Assembly: GCA_934343915.1 (NCBI GenBank)
Contig: CAKRIL010000013.1
Location: 9,286-73,285 of the forward strand
From: an uncultured Lachnospiraceae bacterium
GTDB taxonomy: Bacteria; Bacillota; Clostridia; Lachnospirales; Lachnospiraceae
Direction: 5' to 3'
DNA: 64,000 nt
Each line of letters begins with the position of its first letter. Within the stretch, counting starts at the first letter, position 1. Positions 18,661-27,700 of the stretch are shown in pieces. Position numbers and translations under genes: made by a program. Below the pieces are notes generated by a model. It was not told the DNA's origin and did no database searches. It saw nothing but the letters and a program-made list of their open reading frames with translations.

Positions 18661-18701
18661 TATAAAAGTAATGCGCTGCACGTTACAACACGGCAGCGCA
18701 T
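18661..18701 (-). terminator. Intrinsic terminator after codY
   Basis: A nine-base-pair stem, ATGCGCTGC (18671-18679) with GCAGCGCAT (18693-18701), followed on the minus strand by TACTTTTATA. It lies about 30 bases past the codY stop and separates codY from the flagellar operon. Confidence 0.7.
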
Positions 18702-18731
18702 ATTCAGCTTACATTATATGCTGTATATAAA

Positions 18732-19511
18732 TTACTGATTCTTCAAATCAATCTTCTTGAGCTCATCGAACACGACATCATTGAGAACCTTGATATAAGT
18801 TCCTTTCATGCCTGACGACCTGGACTCGATTACACCTGCGCTCTCGAACTTTCTCAGTGCATTGACAATTACCGAACGTGTAATTCCGACTCTGTCGGCA
18901 ATCTTGCTTGCGACAAGGATTCCCTCATTGCCGTCAAGCTCCTCAAAAATATGTTTGATAGCTTCAAGCTCCGAGAAGGATAATGTACTGATTGCAGATT
19001 TAACAATATGAATCTTTCTTGTCTCCTCCGCATTCTCCTCATTGACAGAACGCATCATCTCAAGTCCGACAACCGTAGTTCCGTACTCACACAGGATAAT
19101 ATCGTCTATGTCATACTGGCTGTCACACTTGTACATGAACAGTGTTCCAAGACGTTCTCCCGCAATGTCTATCGGGGCTATGATTGCCTGATACTTTCTT
19201 GCATCTCCTCTTCCGAAGCCCAATGTCTCAAGATTAACATTCTCCTTGGTGGAAAGGACACTCAGCAGTCGCTCGTTGAGCATATGGTCGATAAATTCGC
19301 CAACCTCATCATCAATCAACTCTTTGATTTCTTCCACTCCATCGCACAAGCTGCTTCCCAATACCTTACCCTTCTTGCTTATAACAAGTGTATTAGACAT
19401 CAATATCTCGCTCAGGACTTCACAAATATCGTTAAATACCACCTTATGTGAATTATTATTGTGCAGAAGCTTGTTGATTTTTCTTGTCTTATCAAGTAAC
19501 TGAACGCTCAT
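18732..19511 (-). CDS. codY: CodY, GTP- and branched-chain amino acid-sensing global repressor
   Basis: A 259-residue CodY, exactly the Bacillus length when started at ATG 19511 (MSVQLLDKTRKINKLL). The N-terminal GAF-like domain binds branched-chain amino acids. The C-terminal winged helix reads VASKIADRVGITRSVIVNAL followed by LRKFESAGVIESRS, near-identical to known CodY. A frame extending 43 codons upstream is not family-like and crosses the terminator region. Gene order codY-flgB matches Bacillus, where CodY controls motility. A strong terminator lies just 48 bases before the start, so expression probably depends on readthrough or a promoter overlapping it. Confidence 0.96.
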   Translation of the reverse strand: MSVQLLDKTRKINKLLHNNNSHKVVFNDICEVLSEILMSNTLVISKKGKVLGSSLCDGVEEIKELIDDEVGEFIDHMLNERLLSVLSTKENVNLETLGFGRGDARKYQAIIAPIDIAGERLGTLFMYKCDSQYDIDDIILCEYGTTVVGLEMMRSVNEENAEETRKIHIVKSAISTLSFSELEAIKHIFEELDGNEGILVASKIADRVGITRSVIVNALRKFESAGVIESRSSGMKGTYIKVLNDVVFDELKKIDLKNQ

Positions 19512-19558
19512 CCGTGCAACCACCCTTTCCATATAATTCCGAATAATCTCATAACGGT

Positions 19559-19601
19559 AAAAAAACTTAGCAAGCAGAATTAATATTCTACTTGCTAAGT
19601 T
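19559..19601 (-). terminator. Strong intrinsic terminator between topA and codY
   Basis: An 11-base-pair perfect stem, AACTTAGCAAG (19564-19574) with CTTGCTAAGTT (19591-19601), has inner AGAAT/ATTCT pairing and seven T residues on the minus strand. It ends about 48 bases before the codY ATG. It may simply end topA mRNA, or act as an attenuator for codY if transcription starts in the AT-rich DNA at 19610-19715. Confidence 0.85.
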
Positions 19602-19717
19602 TAGCATAAATATTTTGAATATACAATAGTTTTTGCTCACTTTTTTGTGAATAGTCTGAATAATTATTATAATTCTTAATATTCATTATATTCATTCAAT
19701 CAATACAGATTATAAAA

Positions 19718-21784
19718 TCAGGCTTTATCCATCACATGTCCGCACTGTTCATCAGCACATACAAGCTTGTTTCCTTTTTCTACCATATATCCGCCGCATT
19801 CAGGGCACCTCTTGTCCGACGGCTTCTGCCATGACATGAAATCACACTCAGGGAAACCTTCGCAGCCATAGTATCTTCTGCCCTTCTTGGTCTTGCGGAT
19901 TACTATATCCTTGCCGCATTTAGGACAGGCAACACCTACCTTCTCAAGGTAAGGCTTCGTATTGCGGCAGTCCGGGAAGCCCGGACATGCGAGGAACTTT
20001 CCGTGAGGACCATACTTGATTACCATCATTCTTCCGCACACGTCACACGGAATGTCTGTCACCTCATCCTCAATCTTAACCTCCTCAAGCTCCTTCTCGG
20101 CATTCTTAACAGCCTCATCAAGGTCAGGATAGAAGTTGCTTACAACTGTCTTCCACTGGATGCTTCCGTCTGCCACACCATCAAGAAGTGATTCCATATT
20201 GGCTGTGAAGTTGACATCCACTATTACCGGGAATGCCTTCATCATGATGGAATTGACAGCCTCGCCAAGCTCTGTCACATACAGGTTCTTATTCTCCTTT
20301 GCGACGTATCTTCTATTAATAATAGTTGTAATCGTAGGAGCATAAGTACTCGGTCTTCCGATTCCGAGCTCCTCAAGTGTTCTTACAAGTGATGCCTCCG
20401 TGTAATGTGCAGGCGGCTGTGTAAAGTGCTGTCTGCTCTCCACATCCTCAAGCGTAATCACACTGTCCATGCTTAAGCCGCCGACCATCGCATTATTCTC
20501 TTCCTTATCATCATCTGACTCAGCATACACCGACATAAATCCGTCGAACACAAGTCTTGATGCTGACGTTGAGAAATGGTGTCCGCAGACATCTATCTTT
20601 GCCGTAGTGGTCTCATATCTTGCAGGCTGCATACGGCTCGCAACGAAGCGCTTCCATATAAGCTGATACAGGCGGAACTGGTCTCTTGAAAGAGATTCCT
20701 TAACCTTAACCGGAAGAAGCTCAATATCAGTAGGTCTTATAGCCTCATGTGCATCCTGGATCTTCTTGGCACTTTCCTTCTTATTCTCAATCGGTGAATA
20801 ATAGTCCACACCGTAGGTATTCTTTATATATTCTCTTGCCGACAGATCAGCCTCGGCAGCAACTCTTGTGGAGTCTGTTCTTAAATATGTTATGATACCG
20901 ATTGTTCCCTGACCTTCGACATCAACACCTTCATACAGCTGCTGAGCTATTCTCATTGTCTTCTGCGTGGAAAAGTTGAGCGTCTTTGCAGCCTCCTGCT
21001 GAAGTGTACTGGTTGTAAAAGGAAGAGGTGCTTTTCTTATCCTCTCGCTCTTTTTAACCTCTGCAATCCTGGCAGCTCCCGTCTTGAGCCCCGCAAGCAC
21101 CGCATCCTTCTCAGCCTCGCTGTGTATATCCGCATTGCCGCTCTCATCCCCTGTATACTTCGCCGTCAGAAGCTTTTTCTCGCCCTTAACCTTGAACACG
21201 CCGTCGATTGTCCAATACTCTTCAGGAATAAAGGCATTAATCTCTGCCTCACGGTCACATATGATTCTGAGTGCAACAGACTGAACTCGTCCTGCGCTGA
21301 GTCCTCTCTTTACCTTCTCCCACAGAACCGGGCTGATTCTGTAACCAACCATTCTGTCGAGCATTCTCCTTGACTGCTGTGCATCCACAAGATTCATGTC
21401 AAGCTTTCTCGGCTCCTTGATTGAAGCCTTAACCGCATTCTTGGTAATCTCGTTGAAGCTTATTCTGTTAATGTCCTTATCCTCAAGCTTAAGTGCCTGT
21501 GCAAGATGCCACGAAATAGCCTCTCCCTCACGGTCGGGGTCGGTTGCAAGATAGACCTTGTCAGCTTTCTTTACTTCCCTGCGCAGATGTGCCAGTATAT
21601 CGCCCTTACCTCTTATTGTTATATATTTCGGTTCAAAGTCATGTTCCGTATCGATTCCGAGCGTACTCTTAGGCAGGTCACGCACATGTCCCTGTGATGC
21701 AACCACTTCATAATTAGAGCCGAGAAACTTCTTGATAGTCTTCACCTTCGCCGGAGACTCAACGATTACAAGATATTTTGCCAT
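19718..21784 (-). CDS. topA: DNA topoisomerase I
   Basis: Type IA topoisomerase that relaxes negative supercoils, 688 residues from ATG 21784. The Toprim domain opens KYLVIVESPAKVKTIKKFLG and has the metal-binding TDPDREGE at residues 81-88. The catalytic tyrosine is Y300 in IITYLRTDST. The C-terminus holds three Cys4 zinc ribbons (starting CDVCGRM, CPKCGKD and CPECGGY). GGAGG seven bases before ATG 21784 fixes the start; a frame reaching 21871 overlaps dprA and was rejected. It follows dprA by 17 bases. Confidence 0.97.
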   Translation of the reverse strand: MAKYLVIVESPAKVKTIKKFLGSNYEVVASQGHVRDLPKSTLGIDTEHDFEPKYITIRGKGDILAHLRREVKKADKVYLATDPDREGEAISWHLAQALKLEDKDINRISFNEITKNAVKASIKEPRKLDMNLVDAQQSRRMLDRMVGYRISPVLWEKVKRGLSAGRVQSVALRIICDREAEINAFIPEEYWTIDGVFKVKGEKKLLTAKYTGDESGNADIHSEAEKDAVLAGLKTGAARIAEVKKSERIRKAPLPFTTSTLQQEAAKTLNFSTQKTMRIAQQLYEGVDVEGQGTIGIITYLRTDSTRVAAEADLSAREYIKNTYGVDYYSPIENKKESAKKIQDAHEAIRPTDIELLPVKVKESLSRDQFRLYQLIWKRFVASRMQPARYETTTAKIDVCGHHFSTSASRLVFDGFMSVYAESDDDKEENNAMVGGLSMDSVITLEDVESRQHFTQPPAHYTEASLVRTLEELGIGRPSTYAPTITTIINRRYVAKENKNLYVTELGEAVNSIMMKAFPVIVDVNFTANMESLLDGVADGSIQWKTVVSNFYPDLDEAVKNAEKELEEVKIEDEVTDIPCDVCGRMMVIKYGPHGKFLACPGFPDCRNTKPYLEKVGVACPKCGKDIVIRKTKKGRRYYGCEGFPECDFMSWQKPSDKRCPECGGYMVEKGNKLVCADEQCGHVMDKA

Positions 21785-21801
21785 GACAACTCCTCCACTT
21801 T

Positions 21802-23013
21802 CTATTTTCCACGCACATACATGCCACCGATTCTTTTGACAAGCCCTGCCAGCTCCATTCTGACAAGACATGCCGATACTTCATCCGGTGCGAGCCTGCT
21901 TTTACGAATTAAATCGTCAATGCCCTGTGGGTTAAAATCTAGTTGACTATACAACATTTTTTCGGGCTTTGCAAGTTCATTTTGGTTTTTTTCGCTTTTT
22001 GGGACTTTTTTATCATTCTTCAATTCCGAGATTCCAAGTTCAAAATATATGTCATCCATGCCTGTTATTATTCCCGCGCCCTGCCTTATGAGGGCATTGC
22101 AGCCCACACTCAGCCTGTCCGTCGCACGTCCCGGCAGTGCCATCACCGTTCTCCCCTGTTCGATGGCATGGTCAGCCGTTATGAGGGCTCCACTCTTACT
22201 TCCTGCCTCCACGACTATCACAATATCAGAAAGCCCGCTTATTATCCTGTTGCGCATTGGAAAAAATCCCGGCACAGGCTTTGTATCCGGCGGATATTCC
22301 GATACTATTCCGCCTCCCTTTTCAATAATCTCATCATAAGTAAATCTGTTCTCAGGCGGATAACAGTAATTAATTCCGCTGCCGAACACTGCAAAGGTCT
22401 TTCCGCCCGCCGCCCCGAGGCACCCGTTATGTGCCGCCGTGTCTATTCCTCTTGCAAAGCCGCTTACAATCTGCACGTCATTCGCAGCAAGTCCGGACGC
22501 AATATCCTTAGCCATGCTTCTTCCATATTCACTGCATGCTCTTGACCCGACCAGTGCCGCCGTCTTTTTTTCTTCGTCAGGCAGACAGCCTCTGTAATAT
22601 AGTATGTACGGCGCATCAAAAATATCCTTAAGCCTGTCCGGATAATTGACCGAATCGATTGAAACCATTTTTACATCTGAACAAAGAATTCTATCATACT
22701 CTGCATTCAGCTTTTTCTTGAGCTCCCTGTCAAGCAATACCTTAACTGTCTCATCACACCCCGCCCCGCTGCCTGTTGTATTGCCGGCTGTATTGGATGC
22801 CGAAAATGCTTTTATAATAAGCTTTTCCGCCGCATCCTCCCCCGTATTCTCCGCTATATTATACAGCTCCGTCACATTTTTAAATGCCTTTAAAAGAAGC
22901 TCCTGCTTTCTTCGTCCTATCTTCGGAAGTCCTGTAAACCAATACCACTCCCTTATATTGGCCGCTTCATATTCTGCCATGCGTTTTTCGCGGTTCTTAG
23001 AATTCTCCGTCAC
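21802..23013 (-). CDS. dprA: DprA, DNA-processing protein
   Basis: DprA/Smf loads RecA on incoming single-stranded DNA during transformation. The protein is 403 residues. The Rossmann-like core shows VGSRACSEYGR, SGFARGIDTAAHNG, FGSGINYCYPPENR, PMRNRIISGLSD and GSKSGALITADHAIEQGR. A C-terminal winged helix follows (NPQGIDDLIRKSRLAPDEVS). The GTG start overlaps the comM stop as GTGA, with GGGGG seven bases upstream. The order comM-dprA-topA is common in Firmicutes. Confidence 0.96.
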   Translation of the reverse strand: MTENSKNREKRMAEYEAANIREWYWFTGLPKIGRRKQELLLKAFKNVTELYNIAENTGEDAAEKLIIKAFSASNTAGNTTGSGAGCDETVKVLLDRELKKKLNAEYDRILCSDVKMVSIDSVNYPDRLKDIFDAPYILYYRGCLPDEEKKTAALVGSRACSEYGRSMAKDIASGLAANDVQIVSGFARGIDTAAHNGCLGAAGGKTFAVFGSGINYCYPPENRFTYDEIIEKGGGIVSEYPPDTKPVPGFFPMRNRIISGLSDIVIVVEAGSKSGALITADHAIEQGRTVMALPGRATDRLSVGCNALIRQGAGIITGMDDIYFELGISELKNDKKVPKSEKNQNELAKPEKMLYSQLDFNPQGIDDLIRKSRLAPDEVSACLVRMELAGLVKRIGGMYVRGK

Positions 23014-24551
23014 TGTTCATCCCCCTTATCCTTCACCCTGTAACTTAGCGCCTCAAGCACATGTCTGGTATCTATATTGTCACTTCCGTCGATATCCGCG
23101 AGCGTCCTTGCCACCTTGAGAGTCTTATAATACGCTCTCGCACTCAGCCCGTAATGTTCATATGCTTCCCTGATTAATTCCTCCGATTCCGAATTGAGCG
23201 CACAATACTTCTTAATCTCTTCATTCGTCATCCTGCTGTTGCTTCTGCCGTCCCCGAGCCTATCCGACTGCAGCTTCCACACCCGATTTACAGTCTCCTT
23301 CATATTCCTGCTTGAATAATTATTGTTTTTTCTTTTCTTATGTCCCGTAAGCTCATCATAATTCACTCTGCAAAGCGCAATGGAAATGTCAATTCTGTCA
23401 AGAATCGGTCTGCTTATCCTTCCATAATGGCGGTTGACCTCCCATGCTGTGCATTTACATCTTGCCCTGTCCGGATAAAATCCGCATGCGCAGGGGTTCA
23501 TCGCCGCCACAAGCATAAAATCCGCTGCGAGCTCATAGGCACCACTCACACGGTTAATTGTTATCTTTCCATTCTCAAGAGGCTCCCTCAGTTGCTCGAC
23601 AACCCGCGTATCGTACCGTGTAAGCTCATCGAGAAACAGAACACCCTTCGAAGCAAGCGAAACCTCGCCCGGCTCAACCATCCGTCCGCCGCCCGCAAGA
23701 GCAGCCGCCGTTATGGAATGATGCGGTGCCCGAAACGGTCTTATGCCTATATCCCTTCTGTCCTTGAGCTTTCCGGCAATACTGTATATGCACGCAAGTT
23801 CCAGCCGCTCCTCATCAGACATTTCCGGCATAATTGTCGGAATCCTCGATGCAAGCATTGTCTTTCCCGCTCCCGGCGGCCCCATAAGCAGGATGTTATG
23901 CCTCCCGGCAGCCGCCGTCAGAATTGCCTTCTTTGCATAGTCCTGACCTGATATATCGGTGTAGTCGGGCATATGTTCCATGTCATCCTTAACGTAATCC
24001 ATATCCGTGCTGCCATTCTCCTGCGCATCTTCATCTTTGATATTTACAAGCTGTGACAGGTGCATCACCGGAATTATTTTAATGCCTGATACCATCACTG
24101 CCTCCGAATAATTGTCCGCCGGCACAATACAGCCCGTATATCCAGCCTTATATGCTTCAAGCACAATCGGCAGTACACCTCTGACACCTATAATGCTTCC
24201 ATCCAGGCCAAGCTCCCCGACTACAATTTTCCCTTTCAGGCTGCCCTCATCCACAATTCCTATCTCCTCAAGAATTGCGCATGCCACGGCAAGGTCGAAT
24301 GTCGTTCCCTCCTTCCGCATCGCCGCAGGTGCAATATTTATCGTGACGCGCCCCTGCGGGAACGGAAATCCGCACTTCTTTATCGCCACCCTTATCCTCT
24401 CTCTTCCATCCTTCACAGAGCTTCCGAGATTTCCCGTCATCTCTATATCCGGAAGTCCTCCCGAGACATCCGCCTCAACCTCAAAAAGAGAGGCTCCCAT
24501 AGCCGTGACCATAGCACAGCCCACCTTACTCACCATACACATGTCCTCCAT
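23010..24551 (-). CDS. comM: ComM/YifB family Mg-chelatase-like AAA+ ATPase
   Basis: AAA+ protein of the ComM family; in transforming bacteria ComM is a branch-migration helicase. The frame is 513 residues. It has the N-terminal ribosomal-S5-like fold (DVSGGLPDIEMTGN), Walker A in LLMGPPGAGKTM, FRAPHHSITAAALAGGG, and Walker B GVLFLDEL. A Cys-containing NPCACGFYPD region and the C-terminal ARAYYKTLKVARTLADID follow. An alternative start is ATG 24536, which has GGAGG eight bases upstream and matches the family N-terminus better (MVSKVGCAM). It heads the comM-dprA-topA operon. Confidence 0.94.
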   Translation of the reverse strand: MEDMCMVSKVGCAMVTAMGASLFEVEADVSGGLPDIEMTGNLGSSVKDGRERIRVAIKKCGFPFPQGRVTINIAPAAMRKEGTTFDLAVACAILEEIGIVDEGSLKGKIVVGELGLDGSIIGVRGVLPIVLEAYKAGYTGCIVPADNYSEAVMVSGIKIIPVMHLSQLVNIKDEDAQENGSTDMDYVKDDMEHMPDYTDISGQDYAKKAILTAAAGRHNILLMGPPGAGKTMLASRIPTIMPEMSDEERLELACIYSIAGKLKDRRDIGIRPFRAPHHSITAAALAGGGRMVEPGEVSLASKGVLFLDELTRYDTRVVEQLREPLENGKITINRVSGAYELAADFMLVAAMNPCACGFYPDRARCKCTAWEVNRHYGRISRPILDRIDISIALCRVNYDELTGHKKRKNNNYSSRNMKETVNRVWKLQSDRLGDGRSNSRMTNEEIKKYCALNSESEELIREAYEHYGLSARAYYKTLKVARTLADIDGSDNIDTRHVLEALSYRVKDKGDEQ

Positions 24552-24582
24552 AAAATATATTCCTCATTGCAGCGTGGAAATA

Positions 24583-24662
24583 AAAGCATGAACTTCTGAT
24601 TAAATGACCTGCCAAAGCAAACCCCGGCGGAATTGAATAATAGAATATAAGAACTATGCTTT
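24583..24662 (-). ncRNA. Structured leader element upstream of comM (copy 1 of 2)
   Basis: An 80-base segment of the comM leader begins AAAGCATAGTTCT and ends AGAAGTTCATGCTTT on the minus strand. AAAGCAT pairs with ATGCTTT and TTCT with AGAA. The predicted transcript start from the promoter at 24669-24697 falls on its first bases. A second element with the same ends and position relative to its promoter precedes the Rpn-like gene at 43606-43675. Function unknown; it could be a leader, a small RNA or a dispersed repeat. Confidence 0.45.
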
Positions 24663-24668
24663 GTATCT

Positions 24669-24697
24669 AATATAGCATACCTTTCGGTTATTGACAA
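24669..24697 (-). promoter_or_regulatory. Sigma-A promoter for comM-dprA-topA
   Basis: -35 TTGTCA at 24692-24697 and -10 TATATT at 24669-24674 on the minus strand, with ideal 17-base spacing; each matches the consensus at five of six positions. It starts transcription just downstream of the pilus-operon terminator. Confidence 0.75.
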
Positions 24698-24710
24698 TAT
24701 GTTTTTGTCA

Positions 24711-24749
24711 AAAAAATACAGCCCCGATAGATTTCCGGGACTGTATTTT
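24711..24749 (-). terminator. Intrinsic terminator of the pilus operon
   Basis: A stem of AAAATACAG/CTGTATTTT plus CCCG/CGGG, with one wobble pair and a nine-base loop, is followed by a T-run on the minus strand. It lies 14 bases past the stop of the DUF5057 gene. Confidence 0.85.
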
Positions 24750-24762
24750 AAAATTAAGCTTA

Positions 24763-27700
24763 TTAATCAAGATAGTACAAGGTCTGAAGTGCCATCTTAA
24801 AATATGTAAGTCCTACATCCGATGAACGATTGTTGTTTACCTCGAACATGAATGTGCCACCCACATTTCTTATATCCGACTTCAGATAGTAGAAATAGTA
24901 GAGCTTGTTGTTCTTAAGTGCATTGAAGTAATTGTCCGTCGCTCCGGCTGCATGTGCCGAACCCGCAGCTTCATCAGCGTCCGCTTCCGCCGTCCATATC
25001 TCTGAGATATATCCTCTCGTTCCGTCCTTCTTAGTATATGATATGCGGACATCCATATTGTTCGAGAAGCTCATATCCTCAGGTCTGAAGTATATACGCA
25101 CGTAATCCGCATAGTCATCCGGTATATCGGATGCATAATCATTGTCGCTTATCTTCTCTACGCTTAAGTCATACGCACTCTCTCTTGTTCCGCCGACTGT
25201 ATCCGTAAGCTCTGCCATCTCAACCTTCACGGCAGGAGTGTCATAGCTTATTCTGTATGCCGCAATCATGGTGTTGACAAAAAGCTTGGCTTCCATATCT
25301 CCGTTGACCCTGGAATGACCTACACCTGAGTAGAAGACATTTCCCTTGCTGTATATGTAGTAGTTGTTAGCTGCATCGTTAGGCGATACGCCATAAGTGA
25401 GTGCGCTTCCGTCTCCGTTTCCCGCAGATGATGCGCTTCTTGCACTTCCCGTTCCCGAATTACCGCTCGCAAGCGGGTCTGACAAGCAGTACCATACAGT
25501 AACCTCCGGATCCTCCATATTGAGCTGATACCATTGACCATGTGTGGCTGCAATAGGAAGCACATCGGATATTGCGTAAGGGTATGTCGTTACCTGCCCC
25601 TCATTAACCTTAGTCGCCGTCGTTGTAATATCGTTCGTGTTTGCAAAGCCGGTTGTCTGTGAGGTGTAATTCTCATTCATAACCGCATTGCCCTGCGGAT
25701 TTGTTATCATATATCTGTACGGAAGCTTATTTCCCGAGTTGGCATTGTATGACGCATTGGTCCAGCCAAGTCTCTTCATGGTATAGTATGTGAAGCCCTG
25801 TTTCTCTGCCAATGCAATGTCGTCATAGGTTCCCGTGCTCTGATATCTTATGAGGGCATCCCTCATAGCCGTGCTCAGCTCACTGCTTACCGCCTTGTAT
25901 CTGTTCATTCCCATTATATCACGCATCATGGCATTTGCCGTGTATCCGAATACCTTCCTGCCACTCAAATCCTTAAGATTGTACATGGATGTTATATCAT
26001 GGGTGTAGAGAATACTCTTTCCGAGCTTGGTGTAGTACTGAAGATACTCGACAGCTCCGTTGTCATTACTTAAGTCAATGCTTCCATAGCAGTCGCCGAA
26101 GCCTACAATAATCATGTTGTAGGCGCTGAGCTTTCCAATCTCTTTACCGTCAAGCTCAGACTTTATTACTCTTCCATAGGCATCATACTCATCGGATGCT
26201 GCGGCAAGAACCTCCGAATCAGGGTTGGTGCTGCTTATATCCGCCGATAAATCGAAGGTGAATCCGCTTCCTGCAAAGAACTTCTCAAAGTCAGCCCAAG
26301 TGATTGTCCTGACAGTAACCTCAAAATCATTGAGATTGCTGTATCTGTCCTTAAACAGTGTATCATTCTGAAGATTCAGCAGACCGCCGTCGTTCTTAGG
26401 CATAATCTGAAGAACCTTGAGCTGCTTCTTTTCATCGGTTGAGCGGATTCTGACTGCAGAGGAGCCGGTCTGCGTATATCTTATATTGGAATTGTCAAGT
26501 CTGTATACTTCTATCTTCCACTGTACGACTCCCACAATGCTTGATGCCACATCGTAGGTGCAGATATTGTCTCCTGCCGAAGCCACGCCCTCCTTGACCA
26601 CCTCGGAAGCCGTGAACTTGCTGTCCTTATCCTGGTCAACGTATATACGGTAGTGGTATCCGGCATCAACCGCATTGAATCTGAATTCCATATATGCGTT
26701 GCCGTCGGAGTTCGTCGGCAGATAGTTAGGATTCGATATCGTAGGATTCGAACTGCTGACCGTATTTCCGTTATATAGAGCAGGCATTGCTGTAAATGTC
26801 ACTCCCTGTACCTGATTTTTCACGGCACTCTGCAGTCCGGCAGTATCATCCGAAATGTATATTCCTTTCACAACATCATCAGTGTTGCGGTAACTGCTCA
26901 CAAGACTGTATATGTTGGAGCTCTCATCTATAATTGCCTTCTCAAGATTGTACAGATACTGCTCCGTTACAATCGGTCTTCCCGACTCAATATAGCTTAT
27001 GAGCTCCTGCTTCTTGATATTGGTTATATCATTGCCCGGGAATCTCAGTTCCTCGCTGTTGACAACACTTCCCGTGCTCACGTTGTAGAGGAACTTCATC
27101 GAACGGTTACGATTATCTCCCGTATAGCATGAAGACACCATACTGTCTCCCACATGGAAATATATCCTGCCGTCAAGCGAATTATCGTTAAAGTCCGTTA
27201 TCGTAGTCCAAGTGCTCGTTCCGTCGTTGAACTTAAGCTCGCCTCTTCTTGTATTGAAGGCTCCCGTATCAAGTCCTATATAGACAAGATTGTACTCACT
27301 GTTAAGATCCTCAACCTTGCCGATGAACTCTGCCGTCGTCTGATGTGTAATCTCAATCTTTCCCGCATAGTCAGGCAGAAGCTTCCTTATATAATTAGCG
27401 GTGAGTACCCAGTCAGGCTTACTTGAAGCGTCAAGTCCGACACCCGGCTCAATATCGAGTACCTTAAGTGTCATGTTCTCTCCGTAGTACTGCTTCTTTC
27501 CCGCTACTCCGAGAATATATCTGACCGCATCCGAGGAGTCGGCTCCGACAGTTTCATCATATCCTGTCTTATCCGCGGTATCGGAAAGATGCTCCCTGAA
27601 ATCATCATATATATAATCCGTTCCGCCCCATGTTTTGGTCTGCTTATCTGAGCCGATAAGTCCCGAACCATATGCATTGCTCACGAAATTCATCGCAACA

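Noticed and set aside
22049..24591. Several plus-strand frames of 90-200 codons opposite dprA and comM
   Set aside because: They mirror codon structure of dprA and comM, are Ser/Pro/Arg-rich and lack start signals.
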